DNA from: Dirofilaria immitis
Lineage: Eukaryota > Nematoda > Chromadorea > Rhabditida > Onchocercidae
Direction: 5' to 3'
DNA: 64,000 nucleotides
NCBI GenBank assembly: GCA_024305405.1
Contig: JAKNDB010000109.1
Span: 5,332,001-5,396,000 of the forward strand
Every line of letters starts with the position of its first letter. Position 1 is the first letter of the stretch. The notes below the pieces were generated by a model. That model ran no database searches. It saw only the letters and a program-made list of their open reading frames with translations, and was not told where the DNA came from. The translations under genes were made by a program, and so were the position numbers. This document shows positions 12,801-29,299 of this stretch, piece by piece.

Positions 12801-15800
12801 TAATCAATATAATATGACGGATAAGGAAATTTATTAAAAATGCTGTAGTTCTTCATTGTTATGTGATGATATTTATACCTCGCCTCAAAAAGTTTAATCC
12901 TCTAATTGATGTTGAAATGAAGAACATATCTATCAGAAATTTTCTAATCAGGTTGGAAATACAGCTAGGAAAATGTTATTAAATGAAACTGTTTAAATTC
13001 TCGATAATCCAGTCAAAAAGTGAGATATTTCTAATTGGCATCAGTTTAATATTTACTGTTTAGACTCTATACCAGTTGATCACCTTTGGAGCTTTCGATC
13101 CATTGTTGGATGATTGGAACAATTTGACACGAATTGGTCTTGTATGCGAATTACTTCTAGTCTGTGGCGAATATTTTAATGTTGGTTCAGCTAAGAAAAA
13201 GTTGGATTGCTTCTTAGCATATTTTTATCGGTATTTGTTGGCTAAGGAAGAAGCATTCAAAACTCGCGATATTGCTTTTCCCAAAAATGTATGTTGATAC
13301 TGTTCAGTGCTGTAATCCGTTAACTTCTTACTATCTCAGTTATTAATTTGTGAGCAGATTTGTCATTCTGACATTCAAGATGCGTTTTCGTGTGGAAGAA
13401 ATGAACGATTATGTACGAAAAGGGATCAAAATCCCAGAATCTTTCAACGATGCGCAAAGAGTGGTTGATGGAATTCAACAACAATATAAAAAATGGTATT
13501 TTGTTTTTTTTTTTTTTTTTTCCGTTCATTTGTAGTAGCTTCATCAATGGAACTGTTTGTGACATTTCAAATTCTTATTGTAGTGGCAAATTATTCTGGA
13601 GTCATTCATTTCATAACTTTTGATTTATAAATTGAAATGGCGAGGCTTGTGAAAAAAGAAAAGTTTGAAAACATCAAAAGAGATGCAGGTGTTGGAAATA
13701 TAGAAGAGAATCATATAGATTTAATTGATTAACTCTTACGTATCTGAGGATTTCCTAGTATTATGTATCTATTTAGGTTGATGCAGTGCGCGAAGGGAAA
13801 ATAACTGAGCAAACAGAAGACGAGGAAATGGACGAGGAAGAAGAAGAACCGCGAAAGATAAATTTTGCCACTGAAGCTGGCGGAGGCGAGGATATCAGCA
13901 GCAGGTTTGCAGCAGAAATTTCACTAAATATAGCGCTAATGTTTCCATCGAAATTTTGATAGCAAAGCTTATATATGAACATTATTTCTGACAAAAATCA
14001 AGCTACATGAGACTTCTCAGATCATGATTTAATGTTGTGAGGTTTTTTTTTCGTACCATTTTCTGGTAATAGTCACATTTGCTGCATGAAATCTCACACT
14101 TATGTTTTCACCATTTATTGTTAATCACAAACAGTCAAATTTCTAATTGTTAATGACATTCGAAACAATATCTTCGTACCATAAGAAAAAAAATGTTTCA
14201 TTCAATATAGTAATTTATGGCGAATTATATTAGTTGGTCTTGTCGTTTTAATATACGTTAATTCTCTTAGCTTGCTGGAAACTTGCCACGACACACTGCG
14301 GTACTTGATAACCATTTTCTCATATCGACAATCGTTTTTTGAAAGAATTTAGGTGAATATTTTATCAGTAGTGAGTGCATTTTGATCGAGAAGAAAATGG
14401 TATGCAACCAGCGCATCTCTTATAATCCCGATTGGTTGCAAGAATTAAGAATCTAGGGAAATTTGTACTGAGCTGGCGAGTTAATTTGCATGCCCAACTT
14501 TACCGAAGTTTTCTTTAATAATTACATGTAATGTTCCAAAGTTTTGGATATTAAAATTGTCAGGGACTGTGGTGGTTAGTAGCACATGAGAATCGATATC
14601 TAGGCCAGCATTCGAGGTATCTTTTTACGTTGGATGCTATTTCCTAACCATCTATATATCAGTACTTCTTTTTACCATGCTGGCTGTGTTTTTCAAACAA
14701 AATTTCAAAAAATTTGTAGATTTCAGGTTAGAGTCGGACTAGTTTTTTTTGATAACTGATTTTATAAGAACGAAACATAATATCCTCATTATGTAAGGAT
14801 TTATTAAAATCTGTGTCTTATAATACTTGGAATGAATTTTATATGTTATGTCTAGATATCTTAACTGGACTTGATGGCTGAGAGTAAGCAAAACGTCCGT
14901 TGAGACTTTAAACAGGTTATTAATACAAAGATTAGACATAATTTTATATTTTACGACATGCAAAGAAAATAAAATTTTTATTTTCGCTTGTTTTATAGAT
15001 AAAAGATTTTGATAATTCAGATTTATTCATAAATGTAGAGCTTGGAAGAGCATCACTTGGAGTAGGAATCATTCTTAGTAAAAGACTGTCATTAAAAATA
15101 ATACATCCATTATCAACACTTCCATGTCATCCATGTCAGCTAAGTTTAATCTCTCCATCTTGTGATTGGAAACTATTCAAATTGGAGTTCTTCGTATGAA
15201 GTTAATCAATGCTAGAAATTATATTTTAGCCTAAGAAAGATATCATATATAATTTGTGCTTTTGTAGTGAAGAAATTGTTGTATCAATTTGTGATGAAAA
15301 TGAGCGCGTTCGTGTGCGTACAAATCGCGTTCTTCTACCCGAAGATGAATTGTTTGTGAGGCAACTTGAGCAGATAATCGCTGAAACGATGCAGGCAACT
15401 TATATCACTTTTTTTTGCTGTATTTCGTAATACTTATCATTGCATTTTTTTTATTTTCTTGTGTTTTATCTGTCCCTTGTAAAGTTTCTTGATTTACATT
15501 TCGAAACGCCAAGAAAATGTGTAAAGGATTTCGAAACGAAATAATGGTTCGACAAGTGACACTGTTAATTTCGTTCACTATAGTACAGGCTTAGCGCGCT
15601 GCAATTTGTTATTGTGAGAAGTGATGCGCTGAATAGGCAGTTGTTTAAGCGGTATTGCAGAAAGTGATAAGTTAAAAATTTCGAATTCAAAGAAAAAACA
15701 TAAGAGATATAGAGCAAAGCAGAAAGTACCTTGATTATAAAGATTGAATGTTTGTATAATTTCATGCAAGAATGAATTAATTTCGCACGTTTACCGTGTG

Positions 15801-16853
15801 ATATCCACGTTCTCTTATTTTTAATTCATGTCGTTAAATATATTTTGCAAAAAAATAGAGGGAAAATTAGTTCCAGTTTGTTGATAAATATAAATTAGGC
15901 CATTCCACTATGCTTAATTCGTTGAGGTAGTATTCATCATTGAGATAAAAAGCATTATGGTCAATTTATAAAATTTAGTGGTAATGACATATATGATGCT
16001 TGCATATGTAATGCAAATCAGTTTTTTTTTTTCGACGTCAGCGAAGGGAATTTCTTGTTCTTCGTTTTTCATTGTGAAGTAATATCCTTTTATTGATTCA
16101 TTTGGGCTGAAAATTTTTTTAAAGTTTGAATGAATAAGAATACATTTTCGAACTTTAATATTTGTGATAGCATTTTTTGCCAAAGTCAAAATGGATAACA
16201 CTTTTATAGAGTAGGGCAAATGCCATAACTGTACCAGTTTCGGAAATAGCGGTTCCGACATCTGCACGTCAGAAGTTTCACAGAAGCATTGCGTTTGGTA
16301 TGCTTTTTATTAGTTGTAAATATTTTAGTAACTTCCATATTATTTATTTTAAAATAATATGATCAAACTGTCTTTTAAGTTCGAATCTAAATTACGTTAT
16401 ATCATCTCATTTCTTTTAGTATTTTCTCCTAATTAGACTCTCGAATAACAATACTTGTAATATTTCAGATGCCAGTGCTCGTAGTACTAAATCTGGTGAT
16501 ATATCAGACTCAGGAACGGAAACCAGAATGGCGATTTTAACGCGTGGAAAAGGAAATAAAACGGTGACTTTTTTTCTGCATCATTAGAATTTTCATCAGT
16601 TATGATAAAAAATTCGTTATACATGAGTTCCGCTTATTTTACTAATCATCCAATGTTGAGCTATTTGGAAAGAATTGTAATTCGAGTTGCTCAGGTGTTG
16701 AAAGCGATAGCAATGGATGCACCGAGTTTTTTAACCGAAACGTGGAATGCGCAGCGGGAGAAAGAACGTAAAGAACTCACCGCTCATAAGCACATAACGT
16801 TGAGTATGAATGAACGAATGATGATGGATGATGATGAATCCTTATCAGAATAA
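6899..16853 (+). CDS. smg-3: UPF2 / SMG-3, nonsense-mediated mRNA decay regulator
   Basis: UPF2 bridges UPF1 and UPF3 at the exon junction complex to trigger decay of mRNAs with premature stops. Exons: 6899-7121, 7490-7704, 7958-8141, 8503-8621, 9003-9187, 9356-9505, 9655-9689, 9750-9864, 10623-10847, 11051-11250, 11456-11668, 11948-12122, 12346-12450, 12625-12773, 13064-13288, 13358-13495, 13645-13688, 13787-13904, 15268-15394, 16210-16297, 16469-16563, 16695-16853; about 1,096 residues, like other animal UPF2. Three MIF4G domains are traceable: first (exons 1-6, ending TRQFYETRMELRQIVPAIL), second (exons 9-12, with NRDLIDKAALDFVTNLNTR and RLDLLPFYGRLVATLEP) and third (exons 12-17, with VLDATLEDIRIALELN and KKKLDCFLAYFYRY). 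Acidic linkers follow exons 8 and 18. The C-terminal UPF1-binding part is present (MAILTRGKGNK, ITLSMNERM). Frame breaks at homopolymers near 7057, 7063, 8560, 9058, 9668 and 13385 look like sequence errors. Two introns appear to be GC-AG. Confidence 0.93.
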
Positions 16854-17735
16854 GATGCATCTCGTTTATGTTTAATGTTGAAATGTAACCCTCATCGGAG
16901 CGGATGATGTCCACAAGTCGCTGATACACAGTAGCCAGACATCTGAACTAATCGGAACGAAAGATATTGCGAGCCGAAACTCAAGAATTTTGGGCGTCCT
17001 GGTCGTCGAAGCTTGTGCAGCCGTATGTGAAGTCGGTCACTAATGATTTAACACGAATCCTTCATTTATTGTGAATTATATTACATGATATTCGCTGTGC
17101 AAAATTTTCGGCAAAATAATTTTCTTGTAAACTATTGTTTCAGCGGTTTAACATCGTTTTTTTTTCGTTATGATTAGGGCTTTGATACGAGCTAGTTGTA
17201 TGAAGCATCAAAATGTTTGATTCCGACTAAAAAATGATCCAGAGGGAATAATTTCTAGTTTATACTCTATTAGTCGAAGGCCTGTAATAAAACTGATGCT
17301 ATCCAAGTGTTGTAAATATACAAAATGATGAGTGAACAGATTAGAATGTTATCGTGTTAATCAATTCATTTGTCAAGGTGCATACACATGGCCTTGCAGT
17401 ACATATCGCTCCCTGTATCGTGTTTAAAACATTACGCGTTAAAATTCAAACATTTTCACATGCAGTATGTTGGAAATATTCTTGTCGATCATATTCGGCG
17501 CGATCCCATAAAGGTTTCATCTCTAATATTCATCGTTATATTTACACGGACATTTTAATTCCGATTACATCGTATTGCTTCCACGGAACATTTGGATGAA
17601 GTAGTGCGATAATGCACAATTCGTCAATTTGAACATTTTTTTGATGAACGCTACTACTTGATGGACGTGTCATGCAGGTAAGGGCGAAACATTGGGAAAT
17701 GCAGTAAGTTGAGACGACTGTCGTTTATTTTGGAA
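16854..17735. other. UPF2 3' flank / probable 3' UTR
   Basis: Sequence behind the UPF2 stop. An AATAAA hexamer at 17286-17291 could serve polyadenylation. Open frames here (for example 17354-17599) have no splice context or family likeness. Nothing else recognised. Confidence 0.5.
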
Positions 17736-17810
17736 AACAATGGGGAAATATTACATCCGCCATTTATTTTACCAGTCGTGATTACAAACAATCGTGATAA
17801 TGATTGGAAA
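17736..17810. repeat. Diverged relative of the ARF 3' flank, next to the IR arm
   Basis: About 75 bases align in direct orientation with 21902-21976, that is, with the antisense strand of the ARF 3' flank. They therefore also align in inverted orientation with part of the adjacent left arm near 18400-18500. Ten or so mismatches are visible in the ungapped stretch and all are transitions. It lies about 27 bases left of the long inverted repeat arm. It is much more diverged than the long arms, so it reflects an older event or a conserved structured element. Confidence 0.6.
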
Positions 17811-17837
17811 GAAATAATCGTAACAATAAATGAATTG

Positions 17838-18741
17838 TGGTCAAGATAGGTTAAATTTTGTTTAGTTATTAGAAGTTTGTTGGAGAATTATTTTAACTTT
17901 GCTTCTTCCATTTTCAAAATAGTCTTTAATTTTTTAACAGTATCATAAATACAGTAGGGCCTAAATTGGTTGGATGAGTCGTCGTCAATTTAAAAATTAG
18001 TATTGGTTGTAGTTCGAAAGCATGGTTTTTCTAAATCAATAACGCACGGTTTTTGTTAAAAAGATAAATTTAAGCAATTTTATTGTTGCACAGTGTGAGC
18101 CGAAAAAAATGTTTCTGCTATGTTTCTTTATTATACTGTTTGCAAAGTATTCTGAATATTTTATGGTGCAATTGCAGCAATGTAACACTATAAACTTCTT
18201 TTCTTATTTATGAACTCCATAATCTTTTCTTGTTGCAGTGGTATATCCAAGCAACTTGTGCAACACAAGGGCATGGTCTATATGAAGGTCTAGATTGGCT
18301 TTCGAATCAACTTTCAAAAGCTAATTTCTTTGCCTTCTCTCAATAAATACAGTGCTCTTTCTCATGTTACTAACACGTTATTTTCAGTTATTTATTCTTA
18401 TGATCATTTATTCATTCCAGTCATTATCACGATTACTTGTAATCATGACTGATGAAATGAATGGCAAATGTAATATTTCCCTGTTGTTTTCTTGATAATG
18501 AAGTCATTTAGATTCAAGTTAGCGTGCATATTCTTGCTTCTGTGATAAAATAATCCTAATATTTCTGAATATCAGTGAACTTAGGTTCCTTTTGTCAATT
18601 CCCTCTTCTTCATGGAACATGAGAAGAACTTCAGTGTTCAGGAAGTCTTATTAAGAACTCTGCACCTTACATTATTGAGGACTATTGCAGCATTACAGCC
18701 TTTATTATAAATTCCAATAATTTAAACTATTGCCAGCAATA
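17838..18741. repeat. Left arm of long inverted repeat (ARF 3' end copy)
   Basis: Some 900 bases that are the reverse complement of about 21650-22550. I compared both arms by eye. Differences are few: one base near the exon 4 donor (17845), a poly-T length difference, a C-run length difference and one base at the inner end. Read on the plus strand, the arm holds the last bases of ARF exon 4, its donor, the whole of ARF intron 4, the terminal exon and about 400 bases of 3' flank. The inner edge is near 18741, where the similarity stops. Confidence 0.92.
18239..18346 (+). pseudogene. Orphan copy of the ARF terminal exon
   Basis: This plus-strand interval encodes the same 35 C-terminal residues as the ARF last exon at 22044-22151 (starting [13 protein letters not shown]), with an intact frame, the same stop codon and a functional-looking acceptor (ttgttgcag). 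The rest of an ARF gene is missing: upstream there are only about 11 bases of exon 4 at 17838-17848, and no GTPase exons. It is therefore a gene fragment, not a gene. It lies on the same strand as UPF2, so readthrough UPF2 transcripts would contain it. Confidence 0.88.
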
Positions 18742-21649
18742 AAAATGTAGCCACTTTAAACAACTAGCATGATTAAATTTTAATGCAGATAAAATGAGAT
18801 GAATGGCTAATTGCATACAATTTCTAACCCTTCGGAGTGTAGAGTCTACTTCAACAAATAATTGTTAGGCTTTCTTGCCTCAAATTGTTTGTTCTGTATT
18901 TCTGGAATTGTACGCTAATAATCTCTTATTTGATTGGGCTTGAACTGCGTGAAAAAGAATTAAATAAGGGTTCCCTTTCAGAATGCTTGAGAGGCGTGGC
19001 AAAGTCTAATTGTCATTATGAGTAACATTTATGTAAATAACTGACGCAATTAGGGATAGAATAAGTCGAGTTGAATTTGCGCCAGAGAATCATATATACA
19101 TAACATTTCGGTTAAGTTAATATGCAAATTCAAAGATATAAAAGCATATAGCTTAATAAGCTCAAGTTAATTTCCTTTCCTCGTAGTTGCTGAGTAAATA
19201 TTGTCTCATTTCTTTGTCTCGTTAGATGGAGAAGGAAGTGCTTCTCAAATTTTTGGCTTTCATTATTGTTTACTGACCACGAGATAGTAATAATATGTTT
19301 TATAGATGAATCGTTAAGCATAAATAAAATTCGAATTTATCTGCTGATCAAGTAAAAGGCACCAGGATGGTAAATTGAGCTGAAATTTGCCAAAAATATA
19401 ATCTTCTAGGGCGCTATCTTCCTATTCTTGCTTTTTTGTCTGCTTCTTACTACTAAGTGGTTAATCAAATCAAAATAAAATAAAAAATTATATTGTAGGT
19501 TTTCCAAGAAGTTGACTTATTCATATTTTCTCTCGCATTATCATTTAATATGTTTTGTTTGAGAAAATGCTGGAAATTTGAATATGAATTTAAACGTGCA
19601 TATTGATTTGAAATATGCTTGCTTTTTTTTTCACATTCAAGATCTCTCGGCACAACAAACAGTATATGTTGGAGAATAAAACTTCAAAACCAATTAGTTG
19701 AAATAAGTTAAATGAGCAGGAAATTAGCAAATTGACGAGTCGATAATTTCAGACCAAAAGAAATAATTTAAGAAATTTCAAGAATGTTGATCCTAGTATT
19801 TTAGTATATCAAAAACACTTGCAACATAGAAGCTCATTCATTCCGATATTATCCTTTATTTTGAATTTGATTATGATAAGTTCCGCCATCAAGGAAAAAA
19901 ATGGTTTCGTAAATCAGATTTCATATTATCGTACTAATCGATTCGAAGACAAGACCGGTAACTTGTTATTTGGCGAATAGTCTATTTTTTGTACGCTAGA
20001 ATTGCTGAGAATATTCTCCTTTTGTTTTGTTAATATCCGATTGCACAACGAACTGGCTTAATTGAATTTCATTGGTAGATTTCAAATGTGCACGGCCTAA
20101 AAGCTATTCTATGCAATCTGCAAAGTCATAAATCTCAAGAGCTAATCTTTATCATGAATTCCAATGTCATGCATCAGTGCTTACACAAACTGGTAATGAA
20201 CCTGTTAACCTTTTGATACTAATCGATCATTAAATTTTATCACATAACGTTTTGTCTTAATATATTGGCCACTCGAAATATAAATTAAAAAAATGTGAAA
20301 AAATTTTTCCCTATCGATAAAAATCGCTTTTTATAACGTTGTTGATTACTTTTTCTTCTCTTCATCTGTAGCGATTTGATAAAGCTCGCTGTCACTATTT
20401 TGCATTTGAGCAATGGATCAATTCCGATGGAAGTATTTAATTTGAGATGTTAAACAGCACTTTTTAAAAACCATTCTTTTTCCTTTTTGCCAATGGTAGC
20501 ATGTAAAGCAATCAGCAAAGCAACTCCAGTTCAACGAATTCGCATGCCTCACATTTCGCACTTATAATAAATAGATGGTCTGAACGGTCTCGGTTTTAAA
20601 AATTTTATACCCGTATAGAAAGAAATAATATCTCAACTTCATTCGCGATAGTTCAAAGAGACGAAAAAGCAGTTACTGATCGATTTGACGTATGTAAACA
20701 CTTCAGTTTGATAAAAATGCATTACAATGGATTAGTAAGTTTTTGATTTCTACGCCCATCAATCATACTAGAAGTGATGTCACGGTCTCAAAAGCTTATT
20801 CGAGTGCATGTTCAGCTATAAAAATAATGTTTCATAAGATTGCACTCGCCATTTCACCAGTAAATCTCCGCAAAATCTTCGTCACAGATTCCTCATCTTC
20901 ATAAGAACTTCTACTGTAATACAGTTTTGCTATTTAACCAAACACAGAGATACACAAACATTTTTACTTATTAAACCATGCTTGAAAACATCTTCGCAAG
21001 GAAATTTTACCTTGAAACAAATTTTTCTCTTTCGGCAATAATCGTGCTTGTTTTTCTATCTAAAATTATGGTTTACATGAACATTTAAGGGGATCATTTC
21101 ATTTACAAAAGATACTCATTGAAAAACTAACATTACTCACTTTAATAAGCGCCCTAAAAATCTTACCCATCTCATAAATCGACGGGAATCCGAGCCAAAA
21201 AATTATACATATGAGGCATTTGGAATTCGTATTCAGAGATGTCCTTCTGTCATGAAGCATTATTACTGGCACTCAAGTTCAGCAAAATATCAATGTCGAG
21301 GTATTTTAACCAGCTGTCGAATTTCGATTATCATTAAATAAATTTTAATTCCCTACACATATTTTGAAACTCTAATAATAATAACGATTACATCGAAAGT
21401 ACCTTAGGTCCTAGTAGGAAAAAAGCCGACAAGATTTCGAAGAAACCTTTTGCAATTAATCTGAAGTGTAGTAATGCCATGTAGAGCATTAAGAATTCAA
21501 TAAAAATTTTATTAAATACCAAGAAAAATGTATAATGTCAAGAAATGCAAAAATTCAATGAAGGGAAACTGGAATTAGTGACTTATTCAAATCAAAGTAG
21601 TTACTGGAAAGCACCACCAACAAAAATCAACAGAATGGGAGGGAATATA
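18742..21649. other. Spacer between inverted repeat arms
   Basis: About 2.9 kb of AT-rich sequence with no open frame of note, no transposase-like coding sequence and no terminal repeats of its own that I can see. Minus-strand ORFs such as 19130-19321 are short and look random. If the inverted repeat were transcribed through, this would be the loop. Confidence 0.6.
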
Positions 21650-22043
21650 TTGTTGGCAATAGTTTAAATTATTGGAATTTATAATAAAGGCTGTAATGCT
21701 GCAATAGTCCTCAATAATGTAAGGTGCAGAGTTCTTAATAAGACTTCCTGAACACTGAAGTTCTTCTCATGTTCCATGAAGAAGAGGGGAATTGACAAAA
21801 GGAACCTAAGTTCACTGATATTCAGAAATATTAGGATTATTTTATCACAGAAGCAAGAATATGCACGCTAACTTGAATCTAAATGACTTCATTATCAAGA
21901 AAACAACAGGGAAATATTACATTTGCCATTCATTTCATCAGTCATGATTACAAGTAATCGTGATAATGACTGGAATGAATAAATGATCATAAGAATAAAT
22001 AACTGAAAATAACGTGTTAGTAACATGAGAAAGAGCACTGTAT

Positions 22044-26485
<4,442 letters not shown>

Positions 26486-29299
26486 TTAAAGCAAACAATT
26501 AAAACGATCCGATAATAAGGTAAGCTTAATGGCTGTTTTCACTGAGCCAAATATTCGTAACGAACCATCCAAATAAGCCTGCATCGGAGTTATTTCTTTC
26601 TTTATAATTTTAAACAGCAGTTCACGATTCAACCAAAATGTAACATCAGCCATTGAACTAGTGCCTTTGCAACAATCCCCAGAACCGTTTTTTAAATCCA
26701 CATAAAAGTCACCAAATCCACTACAGTTTACTTGGAAGATATGTCCTACAGCGGCGACCAATTGCTTATCAATAACCATTGTTAGAGAACAAAGCAAATG
26801 GTCGATATCCAGATTTTTCAAAGAGTTATTCAAAACATATCGTAATTCGTTCTTTTCGCATAACTCTTCCCTAGACAAGGCAGTTATTTCCATCTTTGTA
26901 TGGTCTTTGATCTGCTGTCGATGATCTGGTTGCCGTTTTTGCTGTTGATGTACGACAAGTTCTTGTGCCGCGCCTTTTATCGTTTCAATGATTCGAGAAC
27001 CTAGTTCTGACTTCAATACCTGAAGTTCAGTGATTCAAGAAGTTCGAACTATTGCTTGCTTTCACGAATTCGTTACTTTTTTATACGAATTTTGTAATCG
27101 TTGACACGATCACTAAAATTTCAGAGTTTTAGATTATTGCACAAAGTAAATGATCGTACCACAAAAGCTTGGCTTTATTTTACATCTATCTAGTTTAAAA
27201 GCGATTTTCTTATAGGTATTTCAAGAGTTTAAAATAATGTTGTGAAATTGTGGTTGTAACTATTGAAGAACATAATAACAATAAATTATCAACTTACTTT
27301 ATTGAAAGTAGCTAAAGCCATATTCTCGCCTTCTTTAATTACTTTCACTTCCGACAATTCTACTTTGATGATTTCAATGCCCCAAGCAGTTGTTAGCACA
27401 CCAAGTTCAAGCTGCATAAAATCATTATAACTGCTATACGGAAAAAACGACTGAATTCCTAGTTATTTCAAAAAAGACATTTTCGAATGGTTTGTTTCAT
27501 AACTTTCGTTCAGAGCAGTTTGATTTTTTCAACGTAATTAAGAGTGCTGCGAGAAAAATTATATGCAGGATACTGTGAAATAATTAAAGAGTTCGTAAAT
27601 AAAATTTTTATTTTAGCTTATTCCGATAGGCAGCTTGAAAGAAAATGTCTTCTTATTCTTCACACGTTCAATTCAAAACAAATCATACTGTTGCTAAATC
27701 GCGATTGACTAAGAATATTTTCAAAATATTTAAAAACCTGTAAGTTTTCGCACAACTGTCTTCGACCTAAATTCGATGTAACATCACTAACTCGCCGTTT
27801 GCATACCAAACGATTCAGCGTTGCGACAGATAAGACACGAGTTGATCGATTTCGCTCTTGTACTGCACAAACTGCTGCTAATGCGTCTTTCACCTTAATA
27901 TCTCGTTAAGATACAGTAATGAGAATTTTCTTTCTTATGTTATTTGTGCTTCTGACATGGATACAAAATCCATATCAGTAGAGAAGTATTGAAGAGTGGA
28001 AAAATTCTTCGATAATCCAGAATACTGTGCCATCCAATAATTTCATTAATAGAGGTATAATCGCAACGATTTTTCATTTAGTCAAAAGAAGTGTATTGCA
28101 AGTGAACAATGACACCGTAAAACCGTATACTGATGATTAGAAAAAACTCAAAGTGCTAATCAGGAACAAATTGTTGGTAGCTGATCTTCATATATTTTTC
28201 GTCAACTTTCATACATGAAAGAAAAGTGACTCAAGTTGCGCAAACCGTAAACTTTTACTTGTAAGAAAACAGTAGCTCCAAGCTCCACTAGACCCCGATC
28301 AAAAGTTATTATTTGCATGGGCGGTACATTAAATGCATTCACACGAAGATCCACTTTTGTGTAAGTATCTATGCACGGTAGCACTACAGTTGCACCTGGT
28401 CCACGTATTTTTGTGCTCGACCAAGTCGAAGTACAACAAGACGTTCAAAGTCACTCACAAACTGAAATTTACTGAATTAAACAGTAAAATTTACACTATC
28501 GGTTCCAGTACTTTCAAATGGTCCCTTGAGAAAGCGACTCATCCAACTTTTTAGACTGAACAGTAAATATTACCGCTGATGTAACATCATCATTGAATTT
28601 ACTAATTATAAACTCAGAACTACACAGGTTGAATTAGCTCCCAGGGATTTACACAAGTCACATAAATTGACTAAAGATTCAAAAAGATCGTCATGTATAT
28701 TGACATGAAGGATATGCCAAAATAACCTTCAGAGAAAAAATAAGAGAGAAAGGAAGCGTCATTAGGAATAGCAAAAATGCTAATATAACAAAAATACACT
28801 CCATGGCAGCGGTGTGTATCGTAAGTGATGCCCTTTCCATAACTTCTGTTCCAGTAACAAAGTAGGAATACCGGCAGTATCGTGGGCCGACCTGTAAAGA
28901 GCAACAGAAACAGATCATTTCATCGCTATAGACTGTCTGAAATCTGCGTAAAATCCGGTGTTCAAACTTTCTGGAAATCCGAACATTGTGCTTTCATAAT
29001 TATAAGATATTATCACAAACTTATGTGATCTCCGAAAATTGCGATTTCACTTTGAAGAAAATATATAATAGTGAAAAGACAAAATTGACTATGGGAGTTT
29101 CCTTTATTTATTTCTTTTGATGTATTCGCCGAATATTCTGGACTGATCAATAAATTCAATAATTATAAAAGCAAACCTGACTTGCATAACGTTTCGGAGC
29201 TTCATATCCCATTTTATCGAGATCATTATATGCAGCGTAGGTGAAAGCTGAACGATATTTGTAGCGCCAATCCTCTTCTCTCAAAGTTTCTTTATTCAT
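26486..29299 (-). CDS. unc-24: UNC-24 / STOML1-like stomatin with SCP-2 lipid-transfer domain
   Basis: Stomatin-like proteins organise ion channels at membranes; UNC-24 in C. elegans works with MEC-2 and UNC-1, and its SCP-2 domain is a lipid-binding fold. Minus-strand exons: about 29177-29299, 28727-28891, 28259-28461, 27738-27893, 27298-27411 and 26486-27019, giving about 431 residues. Order of domains: N-terminal cytosolic part with a PKRY-containing segment; one hydrophobic membrane segment (CIFVILAFLLFLMTLPFSL); the stomatin/PHB domain with FERLVVLRLGR, VLPCIDTYTKVDLRVNAF and GIEIIKVELSEVKVIKEGE; then an SCP-2 domain over the last 110 residues (VDLKNGSGDCC, MQAYLDGSLRIFGSVKTAIK). The PHB plus SCP-2 fusion is diagnostic. 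One A is missing from a run at 28408-28412 and must be a sequence error or a break. The start is uncertain: the frame stays open upstream of the ATG at 29299 as PEYSGNTSKE, so an upstream exon may exist. Confidence 0.93.
29097..29157 (-). repeat. Degenerate copy of the unc-24 first-exon segment
   Basis: This piece of intron 1 is about 85 percent identical, in direct orientation, to 29285-29340, which covers the N-terminal coding segment. Read in frame it gives PEYSANTSKEINKG, against PEYSGNTSKEMNKE in the exon. It lacks the following EDWRYKY part and an obvious donor, so it is probably a decayed exon duplication rather than an alternative exon. Confidence 0.55.

Noticed and set aside
6899..16853. 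UPF2 as a pseudogene because of several stops and frame changes
   Set aside because: All breaks sit at homopolymers and leave the protein intact in the next frame; splice sites and conserved residues are preserved throughout.
18742..21649. Inverted repeat plus spacer as a transposable element
   Set aside because: No transposase-like frame in the spacer, and the arms are ARF gene sequence rather than transposon termini.
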